Shown: positions 52,936 to 64,000 of the stretch, piece by piece
Numbering within the stretch: position 1 is the first letter of the stretch
How the letters are laid out: each line of letters begins with the position of its first letter
DNA from: Microdochium bolleyi
Taxonomy: Eukaryota > Ascomycota > Sordariomycetes > Xylariales > Microdochiaceae
Length of the DNA stretch: 64,000 nucleotides
Direction of reading: 5' to 3'
NCBI GenBank assembly: GCA_001566295.1
Contig: KQ964253.1
Coordinates: forward strand, 558,001-622,000
The notes under the pieces: generated by a model
What the model was told of the DNA's origin: nothing
What the model saw: the letters and a program-made list of their open reading frames with translations, nothing else
Database searches by the model: none
Program-made: the position numbers and the translations under genes

Positions 52936-55900
52936 CCGGCACGGGGAGGGGGCAAGCGAACCTTGCTTGGCCTGCGTCGACAGTCCAGGATGTTGAGGGT
53001 GTGTGTCTCTTGTTTTTTGTGACTTGTCTTTGGGCGGGACACCCGCTTGCAGGCATGAGGCATGCTGGGCAAGTGCTGGACGCAGTACAGTACCGTGCCG
53101 GACGGCCGTACCGTGCAGCCAGGCGAGCGAAAGGCGCCCTCGTCGGAGCACCGGGAGGCGGCGCGGTGCGGGCGGGCGGCGTCTTGACAACCTTGCTCGA
53201 AGCGTTCGGAAACAGAAGAGCGCCAGCGTCGACTCAAACACCCTCGGCAGAGCCGAGCAGGCTCCACAGGCTCATGCCTCTGGCTCGTGTTGGGCGCGCG
53301 CCAGCGACCGAGGACTGCAGTCGTAATTTTAAGGTTGTGGGATTCTCGACGCTTGAGCAGAAGCGTCGGCAGCAACGAGATCTGATCCGGGTCGTGCCTG
53401 GCCGTCGGTCCCGGCGGTAGGTACGCGTACGGTAAGCACTCACAGAGTCGCAACTTGCAGGAGCAAGGCCCGACTGCCTCCAGTGTCTACCACTTGCACG
53501 GGGCAGGCTGCCTCGCTCGGGGGCGTCGCATTCCTAGCCAGGGTCGACGCCTCACCCGCATCTTCGGCGCACGTTCTTTGGCGCTCTGCGTGTGCTCAAC
53601 ATCGTGTCTGCACGACAACTTGGAGCAGTCGATAGTCCCAATCAATCTCCCAGCCTCGAGCGAGCGGCCCGACAATCCTCATCGTCAGGACGGCTACTGC
53701 TCCAGATATCAGACTACCTATGATGTCGCACTTTTCGTATGCTTAGGTACCTAGGCCTCAGGCCACGGCGATCGCCAGGCTCGCCGGCTGGTGGCGCATC
53801 CGCCTCTCCTCTCCAGCTCGCTCTTGACGCCAGTGAGACGGGACTCACGAAGCCTCCTCAACGCCTCGAAAACCTTGTCGGCTGCATCATGGTCCGTCGG
53901 CACAATGCCAGCGCCTCGAGTGTGCGTCCAATCAGGATCTGTGCATCCCGGCCGCATGCAACGACATCACCGCAAACCGTCTCCTTGTCGTCAAATTCAA
54001 AAGGGACAGCCTGCACGGGCGCCCCTGTGTTCGATCCGGCACCCTGTGCTGCCGATCGGTTCTCAGCCATGCAAGAGTCATGTGCGAGGCTGCGCTGCTC
54101 CACCGCCCGGCCGGGGCAGTGGGTGAACACTGAACAGCATGCGGCCAGCCCAACCACCTCGCTTGCTGAACTTCACTCGCGTCCCTGCCAGCCGATGCCC
54201 TCAGTCCAGGCGGGATGAGCCACTACCAAATCACGCAACGGTCATCCACGCACTCGCCACTTGCGACGTCCAGACTGGAGTCGTGCGGAGACGATGCATG
54301 CCTCCCATGCTCTGTGACACAGTGCTCGCACGATCAACGACGTTTCACGTCTTGCAAGTCGTTATATGCAAATTGTAATTAGTGCAGAAACGTGCACCGA
54401 TGTCAATCTTGACTTCAGCTCAGACTGTGTGCGGAGGTTCCTTCCTCACCACGGTGGAAAGTTCCATTTCTGCCATTGACCCTGGCAACACCTGACATTT
54501 CCAGGCCTGATCCAGGCTCATGCTCACTGTGTATACATTGATGACCACTGGTACCAATCACCCGCAATACTAGGTCCCGCCATTCCACCTCTTCCTTTGT
54601 CGCTCATCACCCGCCTGCTCGTTGTCTCATTTGACGCATTTTCCGGGCCCTGGAGTAGCCGGCTCGGGGCCTCGATTCCGAAGCACGAACCTTCGACTAG
54701 CAGGTGCTCACCAAGGAGCAACCAGTTCAAGGCAGCAACCACCATTCCAACCCGTCGGTTCCTTCACGATACGATAACTTTTACTGCGAGTCAGCCATAC
54801 TCTTTGTCGAATGCCGCTATAATCACAAAGGCATGCTCTTCTGCGGACTTCAAGGCGCGGCGCACCCACTTGGTTGTCTTCCAGATAGCCTCACGCTAGT
54901 CCAGTCTACTGCATTATCCAGTCAGACAGACAAGAGGCACTCGACAGAGTGAGAAACAAATTAGAGTCTTGATCACGCCATATCTTCACACCTGCATTGC
55001 CAAGCCAACAGGCGCGCAGGAGCCGCTCCTCGGCATTGTTCACCAGTCATGTGAGTACCTGTTCAGATTTGTGCCTCAGCACCCCAATATCGCCTTTGGA
55101 CTTGGCCCACGATGGACGCAAGAACCAGAATGACCAATATGGCAATCTCCGACCTGCTTGCCGACGAATCAGAACCTTAGGCAAATGTTCATAACGGCGC
55201 GGCTTGCCCACTCTTTTGAAATCCCGAGGCCAATGGAAAGACATCGGAAGCTCCCAGATCCTTTGGATCGGGCAAAGTCAATGCAACCCTAGGTTCGGAA
55301 CGAATGGACCTGGACTCGCGGAGAACCAGCTCCTATTGACGTCAGGTGGAAATTCCCCAAGCCCACCGCGCAGTTGTCAACAAATCACCATAACCACATT
55401 TGCTGAGCCCAAAACCCTCACAAGACAACTCCACTACGCGACCTTCTCTTACCGAAGTCCCCTCGCAGCTAGTGAGTCCTTGACACTGAAGCGCAATTCA
55501 TCTGGGAACAAAAGCGAGCCGTAGTCCCGTTTCGAAAGAGCATGGCCGCTGCGACCAGCGCAGCAGAGTCAGATGCTACTTGTCGGATTTAAGACCAGAA
55601 GGGTGCTGATCGTCGCCGGCAGAGACATCTTCTGCCGTGTCTGATAGCGATTTCAACCTTCGGTGGGCGATTCTGGGCACTGTCTCTTCTGCCCTTCATC
55701 CCATGGGAGCTCGATGAATGTTCTGCATGCCATCGGAACCTTGGACCACACCGTGCCCTCCTCCAGCATTATGGAGATGACCCAGGCGCAGCAATCACCG
55801 TCCTCGGGACACGACTACAAGCACAGTCTTCTTGGCAATGCTTTCTGAAAAGGCGGTGATGCTGAAGCCGAACAACTTCGGGCATCAGCCATGTTACAGG

Positions 55901-57459
55901 CACGTTCGCTATCAGGTTACATCCCAGTCACCGCTGCTGCCGCCGTGCGCCGGTCCTGGTCTCTAATCCCGGTTCTCAGCTCTCCACTGACAGCTAAACT
56001 TGCCCTAATCCAGACAGCTGGGAAGCGGCTAACCTCAAGAGTCAGATCATTGACCCAGAGGGACAGGGGTCGCCCACACCACGCACTACGAAAGGAGGAG
56101 GCGAGGACAGCATTCTCTTTTTTCCCATTTGGGGAGATCACCACAGCGATACAAGGATCTTTTCGATCTGGACGACGTGCTGGCTGGGCCGGGCTTAGGC
56201 AAGCCATGCCTATGAAGTAGCGTGCTAGCAGAGCCTGTGGCAAAGAATCTTCAGCTGTGTTCTTCCAGTCCTCCTACTCCCCACGTAACTAAGCGGAGCT
56301 ATGAAGTGCCGGCACCAGCCTGCCAATCGCGTCAGTATGCAGGCAGGAGAGGACAATCATGAACTCCGCATGGAGCAGGTTGCGCGGACTTGACACGATT
56401 GCATGTCCCAGCTCTAGTGTCAACGTAAGCCCAGGGTAGCTTGAGTACGTGTCTGCCGTCTGCGCAAGTCTTGAACTTGTCGCTACGCACTGCGGTGATC
56501 CAGCAGCCAGTACTACTGACCAGGGTTCCGCCTACTATGGCTACGTCAGGCATTCTGCTGTCAGGTTCCAGTCTTGCCGGTAAGGATGTCGATGATTGTC
56601 TCGTACCTCGATGCTGAGGCGACAAAGTCGTTCAACGACGGGATCCAGGCTGCGTCGAGAGCTCTCTGTTCTGTCCGTGCGTGTCTAGGAGACAAAAATG
56701 TTTCCTCCCATCGCCTCTTGGAGGCTCGACACCACTATCCCAGGGCAACTGCCTGCGAGATTCGCCAAGAATTGGGATCGGCAACCCGAGCTGTCGGGAG
56801 CTGAGAGCTCCGTGCGTGGCCTAGTGGGGCCATTCTCGGCCCAGCAGCGGAAGAAAAGTCTATCCATCAGGATGTGCAGGCAGGACACGCTAGTCGAGAT
56901 ACCCTCACCTGTGCATGGCACGGGATGTGCCACCTGATATGGAGAAGACCATACAGGGTGAAGCTGGACTGCAGCCATTGCTGTTGTCCTTGCAGTAGCT
57001 CTGCCACCGGCCCTTGCTTAGGGAGTACCAGCAGGTCAGTATGCTGGGAGTTGAAGACGAAACACACTCTTCGCTTCGGTCGAGGCCCCGGATAGGACTG
57101 CACCCGAGCGTAGCTCCCAGTCAAGTCAAAGGTGTCTTCCAACTGCAGGACAAGCACACTCTCCTCGGCCGCATGGCCACCTCGCCAACCGCATCGGCAT
57201 TGTGGCTATGATGGTCTGCCACAGAGATTCAGTCGCCCGCCACAACCCATGGGGACATGGGAAGGGTAACTGCCATTGCCGAGTCATGCAAAGGCCGCAA
57301 AAGGTCCTCCTCCATGTGTCTATCGGTCGCGCCGCGGGAAACAATGAGGGTGATGTTGGTCCCTGACAGCTCCCAACGTCCACACAACACAGCCCTGGTG
57401 GTCTAGAACATCGTGACACATGGCCGCCACCACACGTCCGCCCGCTCTGGAGTGGAGAT

Positions 57460-57476
57460 GGGGGGGGGGGGGGGGG
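57460..57476. repeat. Homopolymer G17
   Basis: Seventeen consecutive G bounded by GAT and CACA. Second such tract in the window. Confidence 0.85.
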
Positions 57477-58988
57477 CACAGCACGCACAAATGCCGGAAG
57501 CTTGGCGCTCGGGTACATCCGATCTGGGGAAGCTGTTCGCCGAGGGTCGAGAAATCTAGACTCTTTTGAAGGATGAAGCGGAGTGTTGGCGTCAAGTCGA
57601 GCAATGGCGTCTTGCCTTGGTGGCGGCGTTCGAGTTCGGCGGCTGGGTTTCGGAGTTCGGCGCGGCGCGGTGCAATGCGTTGCGGTGGTCTTCGCGCTGA
57701 CCAGGTCCGGTCAGCGAGTCGTAAGTATCGCTTTTATCGTCGCTGTTTGAAATTTCCGGTACACGAACAGGTTTCCGTTGTCGGAATTGTTTTTCCTGGT
57801 GTTTTTGCCAGTGGTTGTTTGTTGCACATCTGGGGTTTTTTGATCGTGCAAGTGTAGAAATGTTTCTCGAGTTCTCTCTTTAGGTACACAGAGCAAGACA
57901 TCATTTGTAAACCACATAATACAATTGCCAGGACGTTGCACATGGCGTCTCATCGTTGAAACCCGGGGATGACACCGGATTGACGGATTGCTTCGTCAGA
58001 GAGAGACAATACGTTTGCGCTGTAGTATCTTCAGGACTGCAATTGGTCCGAATGTGAGCGTAGTTTTAGAATGCCTGAACTTGTCAAGCCTCGCCCACAG
58101 GTCTCAAGCTGCATGCGTTTCCACTGAGGTTTCAACTAGAAAGTGTGCAGTAGAGAGGGTCCTTGAGGATGCCGACTGTCCGGCCAAGACTGGGCGGTAC
58201 AGTACACACAGCACTGCCAATCAACAAACCTACCGGCCCAGTCCAAGTTTAGATTGATGCGTGTGGGCGGTAGACTGTGAGTTAGTTGAAGATGATGGTG
58301 TGCTCTGTAGGTGGGCTTCTAACGGTGTTGAGAAGAGACAGATCCGCATGTGCGTGGATTACGTCCACTATCGGTGTCGTTGGTAATGTGTCTCCTGTGT
58401 TCTTGGTCGGCATTACTGAGTGGCATCGAGGTCTGTGTACTTGCTCCCCCCTCGACTCAAGCCAAGACTCGTTGTTCAATATCAGCACTCTAGCACCTTG
58501 GCGTCTCTGAGTAAGATACCCAGCACCTGGGATAATGATCAGCAGCAGCATATTTTGCTTTTCCGGAAAGGTCCTACTTCGTGTCTCGATGGTTGAATAT
58601 TTCAATTAAAAGTCTGCGAGCAGCACGGATATGTCGCTAAGCATCTGCCTGGAGACCCGTATCCTTTACATCTGCGCCGAAGAACAAAGAGTTCAAAAGT
58701 GACAAAGAGTGGCATTCAGATACTATCTCCTGTGGGTATTAGCATGGGGAACAAGAACTCATCAAGTACAGATGGCGCTGATGAACGCTGCAACCGAGGC
58801 AACCAAGCAAGACCAGCCAGGCATCTACTCCAGGGCAAAAAAGGACGAGAAAAGCAAGAGAAACCATCGAAGGATCTATCTGGCCGTCCAATCCTTTCCA
58901 GGTACCATCCTCACCGTCCCTCTCTGCTCGTCATGCCCGAAAGAACCTCTCTGAAACAACACAAAGCACACCACGAACACAAGACACA

Positions 58989-59371
58989 ATGTCCGCCAGC
59001 AACGGTATTCCGTAAGCGAGACATCCCCATTCCCCATGCCAAAAGAGAGACATAGTTTGTGTGAGAGGACGCAACTTTCTGATCGATGACAACCTTGTGA
59101 TGTATCTAGCACCAACCTCACAGTGATCCTGATGCCGTCTACTGGCAGCAGCAGCGGCAGCAGCAGCGGCAGCAGCTACGCCAGGCAGAGAATCAGTGTG
59201 ATGAGCAAACAGTTGGAGGAGCAGAGGAAGCTGGTCTGGGAGCAGACTGCCCAGTTGCGCGCGCGCTGCGACGAGCAGCTAGTGGCGCTGCAGCTGCGCA
59301 ACGAGCGGATCCAAGCTGCTTGTGCCATTGACCAAGAGCCTGCCCCAGCGGCGTGGGAGGAGAAGCCTTGA
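58989..59371 (+). CDS. Small putative coiled-coil protein, tentative gene model
   Basis: Tentative exons 58989..59011 and 59110..59371 give 94 residues: MSASNGIP, a Ser/Gly repeat (GSSSGSSSGSS) coded by CAGCAGCAGCGG-type repeats, and a helix rich in Glu, Gln and Arg (SKQLEEQRKLVWEQTAQLRA, then CDEQLVALQLRNERIQ) suited to a coiled coil. Donor is GTAAGC. A second acceptor 14 nt downstream (CTCACAG) would shift frame and code a 76-residue protein with PDPDAVYWQQQRQQQRQQLR. Neither product is recognised. The region is isolated in a gene-poor stretch, so it may also be a decayed gene. Confidence 0.4.
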
Positions 59372-60909
59372 GTCATCTGAACAGAGACGTGTGTGGCGGT
59401 TCCAGAAACCTTGGTCATGGAGACATCGAGAACCAATTTTGTCATGGCGATTTGATAAGATGACTCGTGGAACTGGTTGCAACGCCCTCTTATGTACCAC
59501 GGCGGAACAGACTCTGAGAATAAGGCGAACGGGTGACATTTTCGGAGTTTAGGCTCGGGGCCGTGAGCAAAGCCTCGAGCTTACTCGTGGGCTTTCTCAA
59601 TTCATCATTGTCTGGTCGTATTTCAACAGCTTCGAGGAGACACAAAGATGGGTCAAGCAGTACGACTTCTGGCGGAGAAAGCTTGCCTTCATGTCATGTG
59701 AGGAGGACCTCGGATGTGAAGAGCTAGGCAATTGCTTGCAGGTCTGTAAATCTCATCTCATTGACACGGATGGAGAACCTACCCGCCATAGCAACGACCA
59801 AAGGACCTCCCTTTCCTTGAGAGGCTCGACAGGATTATCGGGGATTACCTGAAAAGGAAGACTGAGACATGCGTGACTTGCAGCATGAGACACGGCAGAG
59901 GCAGCGTCTGCAAGGGGCGTCTGGCCTACTGAGTCAGGAGTAATTAGATTGTGAACGGTCACTTTTCTCTGCAATGTACCACACCTGCCTTGACTGGCTT
60001 GGATTGGCCCACTGCCTTCAGATGGATGGTTATTGAAGATGGATCGTGAACATTGAATCATGAGAACGCATATGATTACGCAGTCTGGGGGAGCATCGCG
60101 GCCTTAGCAGGCCACAGGACTTGCGTATCGTCAACCAGGTGAAGACAGCCAGAAGGATTCGCATGAGCGTCATCCAGTCATCCTGGTGCGCCTCCACCTC
60201 CATCTGTGACAGGTGATGTACCGGCCCGACCCTACCACTCGGAGGAAATGACGTCTTCCAGCATCACACAAGACCTCGGTGGCTTACAGTGCGTTCTCCG
60301 CATTCTGAACTGCTTCAGCCGGCCGCACTTCCATCGCTAGCCGCTGCACCCAATATGCTAGGTGTGTGGCAAAGCCTCGGACACCATCCATCCCTGCACA
60401 GCAACTCCTGTTTAGGAGAGACTTCACGACTGCAATCTCTTAGACCAACAGCATATGTCTAGATGTCTGCTGGGCAAGTAGAGGCGTTGATGAGTTGACA
60501 CTGGGAACTAAAAGGCTGGCACAGCCGGCCATGGCCACTCTGGCAGCAGGAAAAGGCATACAGTCCGCGTGATTAAGCCTGGACATATGCACCCGTATGG
60601 CTGTCACCGAGAGATGTTTCTGCGCCACAGAGCGCGTCGTGCCGTCGCAATCCGGCCTCACAAAATAATTGGCTCGCGTGCCACCAACCACACACAACAC
60701 AGCGAAAACTCTAGAGCACTGCTGAAGAGAGATGAGAACACCATTTCATTTCTGGAAAGTCGGGCGCAACAGTGAGGAGTATATGCGGTAGCAAAAAGAC
60801 AGCAGGCGAAGCATTTCGCCGCACCAAGAAAAAAAACCTTGGATCGAAGAAAACAAAACACAAAAAAAGATTGTAAACGCCTGAGACGTCCGCTGTTGCT
60901 ATACGCTAG
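59372..60909. other. Intergenic, no supported gene
   Basis: Only frames below about 105 codons without recognisable features. The right end is A-rich and includes the Pol III terminator of tRNA-Ser. Confidence 0.5.
60862..60868 (-). terminator. Pol III T-tract terminator of tRNA-Ser
   Basis: Seven A on the + strand (TTTTTTT in the transcript sense), about 41 bases downstream of the tRNA 3' end. It is more distant than usual, and no run of four or more T occurs closer in that I can see. Confidence 0.65.
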
Positions 60910-60991
60910 CGACGCGAGCAGGATTTGAACCTGCGCTCCCGAAGGAAATAGATTTCTAGTCTATCGCATTAGACCACTCTGCCATCGCGCC
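60910..60991 (-). tRNA. tRNA-Ser(AGA), no intron
   Basis: 82 nt, class II with long variable arm. It begins GGCGCGATGGCAGAGTGG and has anticodon stem-loop ATAGA-CTAGAAA-TCTAT (anticodon AGA). The T-arm is GCAGG-TTCAAAT-CCTGC, the acceptor stem pairs fully with one G-T, and the discriminator is G as in serine tRNAs. A box and B box (GGTTCAAATCC) are intact. Confidence 0.95.
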
Positions 60992-62171
60992 GAGTAGTGG
61001 TTGTTGAAGAAAGTGGACTATATTTGCGCATATAAACGTTTTGTGCGCGAGCCAGTGGCACTCTGAGAAAAAGTGGGGATTTCTGGCTCTAGCGCCATTC
61101 TTAGCAAGTTTTTGGTGGGCAAGTGGGACCCACCCTCGGATCTCACCGGGAGACTCCCAATTTGGAAATAATGCTTCGGAGTGGACGTCTGGTGTTGTTA
61201 AGTCTTGCAAGAAGTAGAGCCAAAGTGGTTGTGCCCTACGATTGCACGGCTTCTGAAAAGCTGTTCCTCTATCGAGGGAGTTACTGGATCCATTTTCTGA
61301 CCTCTGTGCCGCCTTCGCTCATGTCTCCGAGCTATTCATGCCCTGTGTATTGGAGCCCCAGCGGAACTGTGGACCTCGTAGATGATAACACATTCACTTT
61401 CTGCAAGCATGCGATGTCTATTGTTGAGGTCCCTATTTCTTATTACTTATCGACACGCAAGGACCATCGCAGCTGTGTAGGTGTCTCAAGGAGGCTTTCC
61501 TCTTCTACTAGAACGGTGTGTTGAATGAGATGCATGTCGACTCATTCCTGTAATGCTGAGGCTGTCCAGTGTTGGAAGATTTCAGCTACGGGTCACCCCG
61601 AGATCACGTCAATTATTCCCATTTTCATCGAATACTGGGTCGAGAACTATCAAGCCGGTTAAATCGAGCATGTGAGTTTCAACGACTAAGTCCAAGGTTC
61701 AGTCATCTTACCGCAAGGGTGCCTCTCTCCGAACAAAGCTATTTAGCTAGTAGCCCAATGGTGATGACCGCGACATCATGATTCTGAGATGGCTACGATG
61801 AGAAGGACCGCCCTTGCACTTCTATATAGAAAAGCATAACATGCCAGTGACGCTTGTTGGAATTGGTAAGGACCATATTGCTTGAGCAAACATACAGAGA
61901 GTCTATCCGTTCCCAATGGTAATGCAGGGCTGCACAGACGTCCTACGGAGACCATAAAGCACGACACAGTACCCCAGTTCATTATTTCATGTTTCGTTTT
62001 GTTATTTTGATGGAGCCAAACAAGGTCTTAGCGACTCATTCTCTTAACAGATGTTTTGAACCAGGTTTAACGACACAATTGAGCCCATGCTCTCTTGTAC
62101 ACCACAAGCTGACTGACAACGTTCACTGACTCGGCGGCTAGGGCAGCTAGATCCGACAATCGCTCGCCCCA
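60992..62171. other. Intergenic, no supported gene
   Basis: A 133-codon frame at 61123-61524 (+) has no recognisable domain and no supporting context. Remainder is AT-richer. The right end would be the 3' flank of the small basic protein gene. Confidence 0.5.
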
Positions 62172-62561
62172 TCAGCCTGACTTCTTCGCCTTGGAGACCC
62201 TGCCGCTCTTGATCTTGGTGGCAGCAGGCTTGTTGTTCTTGGCGGCCGACTTGCGCTTGGCCTTGGCACGTGCAGGCTTCGTGGCGGCCTCTTCGTCGGC
62301 GCGTCGCTGCTCGTCGAGGCGCTCAAGCATCTCTGTCATGGCGATCGTCTGGCGATACATGTGCAGCATGCTCTCCTGGATCATGGCCTGGACGGGGGTG
62401 AGGGTATCGGGACATATCCAGATGAAGCCACCTTCGAGGATGGTGGTGGCACCGTGATCGGGAGGACTTGAAGCAAGATCGAGGTCAGCTCTGGTGTTAC
62501 GGATTCAGTCCTCCAGGGACATGAATGGGAGAACTCACGCGGAGGAGTTGTTGGTAGTCAT
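62172..62561 (-). CDS. Small basic protein, unknown function
   Basis: Exons 62539..62561 and 62172..62466 (intron with donor GTGAGT and acceptor TTCAAG) encode 105 residues starting MTTNNSSAPPDHGATT, with a good start context (CCACGATGACT). The middle is a compact hydrophobic/helical part (ILEGGFIWICPDTLTPVQAM, then MLHMYRQTIAMTEMLERL). The last 45 residues are Lys/Ala-rich (KPARAKAKRKSAAKNNKPAA), histone-tail or nuclear-signal like. I do not recognise a family. Coherent frame and splice make a real gene more likely than not; a nucleic-acid-associated role is only inference. Confidence 0.6.
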
Positions 62562-63399
62562 CGTGGAAGAGCTCGAACCTGTGATGGTCTTGATTGACTG
62601 GAAGGTTTGTGGCCTGGTCGTCGTCGTACATGAGAGCTGAGGCGGCGAAGTGCTCTTGGCGAGTCGGCGGAGAGCTCTGTGTGTAGGAGGGTTCAGCTCA
62701 GATGGGAATCCCGCCCAAGAAGAAAGTGCGTGATGGCTTGGGAAGGAGCTTATGGTGATTGACGCAGGAAGATCTACTCCGTTGTGGCCAGAATCAGGAA
62801 GGGACTGCTCTCGTGGTTGCCGTGGTTTTCTCTCACAAATTGCCTACCAACAGCACTGGTACTGATGTGATACTTTCGGTGAAGCCCCGAAAGAGACAGC
62901 CACGAGGCCTCGAAGCCTCTTAAACAAGTACGGCTCCATGGACGCACCTCCCCTATGTGCAACGAAACAATTTGTGACCGTTATGGCTCTTTGATTCTGT
63001 GCGGCAGGCATGGTCTGAGGGGAAATGGAGATTTCAGTACGCTTCAACCACTTTCCGGTGTTGATCAGGATGTTTACGACAGCAACGCGTGCCCGCGCTC
63101 TTCCAGGAATACCACTGCATGAAATCAATATCTCGGGTGACGTACTTTCTTCTGCCTACATATTGCTACAAGTCCTTGCATCGTGAATGAATATGTTACT
63201 TGGAGGACATAACTGGTACACTCCACGTCGCGCCTCTCTCCTTTTTGTACTTAGCTTCATATATAACCCAGTGCATGTCTTTGAACGTGAGTTTCATGTC
63301 CCTTACATCAGATTCGCACCGTACAGGTCATCCCGAACCACCTATACACAGTATAATACACAGCTCTAGGCAGCATCAAGCAGCGTCGGATCCACCCCT
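62562..63399. other. Intergenic, promoter of small basic protein gene and 3' flank of next gene
   Basis: Frames up to about 94 codons on both strands with no recognisable features. Confidence 0.5.
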
Positions 63400-64000
63400 T
63401 CACGAGGACTCGTTCTTGCCGCTGCCCTCACCCTTCTGCATGACCTCGCCTGTCGTCTCATCCACAACCTGAACCTCGTCCATCTCCGGATTCGCACGCT
63501 TCACCTCAGCCACCGCCTCGGCAGCCTCCTTGTCCATGAGCTCCTGCTGGAGGACGCTCCCCCTGCTCTTGGGATCGACAAACTGATCCTCCGGCTTCCC
63601 CTGCGCCTGTGTGGTCGTCGACGTCGCAGTCGGCTCAGGTGTCGCGGCGGCAGTGGCAGTGCTCGAAGTGATAGTGTTGCTGGGAGCGAATGATGAAGCG
63701 GAGGACGACGAGGTCGGCGAGCCCAGCGCGGCGGCCTCATGAAGCAGCTGAGCCTGGATAGCCTTCTTCTCGGCGAGCTCCTGGGCCCGTTTGGCCTCCT
63801 TCTTGATGTAGCCTGACACGGGAGACGGGGTCTCCCAAGTGACCCGGCCGGCCTTGGCGGCCTGCAGGCGGCGCTTGTTGCCCTCCTGGCCGGCGCGGCC
63901 GAGGATGCTTGCAATCGTGCCAACCGATCGGAGACTGTGAGAAAGGTTGTCATGTCAGTTGGTGGACAAGCGTATCTCTGGAGGGACACATCCGGTGCCC
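63400..64000 (-). CDS. Unrecognised protein, 5' end outside window
   Basis: Terminal exon 63400..63934 and the end of the previous exon (63990..64000), joined over a 55-nt intron (donor GTGTCC, branch CTGAC, acceptor CTCACAG) to read GHRILRSVGTIASILGRAGQ. The visible C-terminal part of about 180 residues has a basic segment (NKRRLQAAKAGRVTWETPSP), a charged helix (GYIKKEAKRAQELAEKKAIQ), a Ser/Thr/Ala-rich low-complexity linker, and an acidic tail with VLQQELMDKEAAEAVAEVKR and DEVQVVDETTGEVM. No domain recognised. Confidence 0.7.

Larger units (their letters stand above)
52257..58988. other. 6.7 kb gene-poor region
   Basis: The left kilobase is probably the SKN7 promoter and leader; it carries clusters of CGGTAC/GTACCG words with an inverted repeat at 52905-52935 and a second block near 53085-53118. 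A TAGGTACCTAGG-type palindrome is at about 53744. A 17-base G run is at 57460-57476. No open frame of more than about 190 codons, no family resemblance, no terminal repeats I could pair. Could be regulatory, lineage-specific, or decayed sequence. Confidence 0.5.

Noticed and set aside
53739..54218. 159-codon + strand frame in the gene-poor block
   Set aside because: No recognisable domain; overlapping frames of similar size on both strands and low-complexity composition.

Overview
The window is nuclear DNA of a filamentous ascomycete. Evidence: genes broken by short introns (about 50-100 nt) with CTAAC/CTGAC branch sites, an intron-containing tRNA-Phe, and a set of single-copy eukaryotic housekeeping genes (QNS1, VPS74, RBA50, HPC2, RRP14/SURF6, CCT6, EXO1, TMA16, MAM33, SKN7). 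The N-terminus of the SKN7 homologue and the general style suggest Pezizomycotina, probably Sordariomycetes; that is inference, not proof. I support 22 protein-coding loci (two cut by the window edges, two small and uncertain) and two tRNA genes.

Layout. 0-9 kb: 3'-truncated class-III aminotransferase (-), glutamine-dependent NAD+ synthetase (-, 13 exons), Golgi PI4P effector VPS74 (+), RNA polymerase assembly factor RBA50/RPAP1-like (-). 9-24 kb: 2.7 kb divergent promoter region, HIR histone chaperone subunit HPC2 (+), tRNA-Phe(GAA) (-), a nine-exon short-chain dehydrogenase (+), a secreted GH5 mannanase (-), ribosome biogenesis factor SURF6/RRP14 (+), an MFS sugar transporter (-). 24-43 kb: S9 acyl-peptidase-like enzyme (-), chaperonin CCT zeta (-), metallophosphoesterase (-) divergent from a prenylcysteine-lyase-type oxidase (+), DAL5-like anion/nicotinate/allantoate-type MFS carrier (-), exonuclease 1 (-), TMA16 (+), mitochondrial p32/MAM33 (+). 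43-53 kb: a 1259-residue Pro/Gln-rich protein ending in five repeated W[FY]...CxxC modules (-), then the stress response regulator SKN7 (-). 53-64 kb: a gene-poor stretch of about 6.7 kb, a small coiled-coil locus with two competing splice acceptors, tRNA-Ser(AGA), a 105-residue basic protein and a protein cut by the right edge.

The genes do not form an obvious metabolic cluster. The mannanase and the sugar transporter are two loci apart and could both serve plant-polysaccharide use, but housekeeping genes lie between them. I found no CRISPR, no intact transposon and no secondary-metabolite backbone gene.

The most striking observation is in the NAD+ synthetase gene: restoring the conserved Asp of the NRFDLRPF motif requires a two-nucleotide exon (1641-1642) between two introns that each carry a branch site and an acceptor. 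Other notable points are a GC-AG intron in the mannanase with a duplicated donor motif, a stop-free 51-nt intron in HPC2, and the five-fold CxxC repeat protein.
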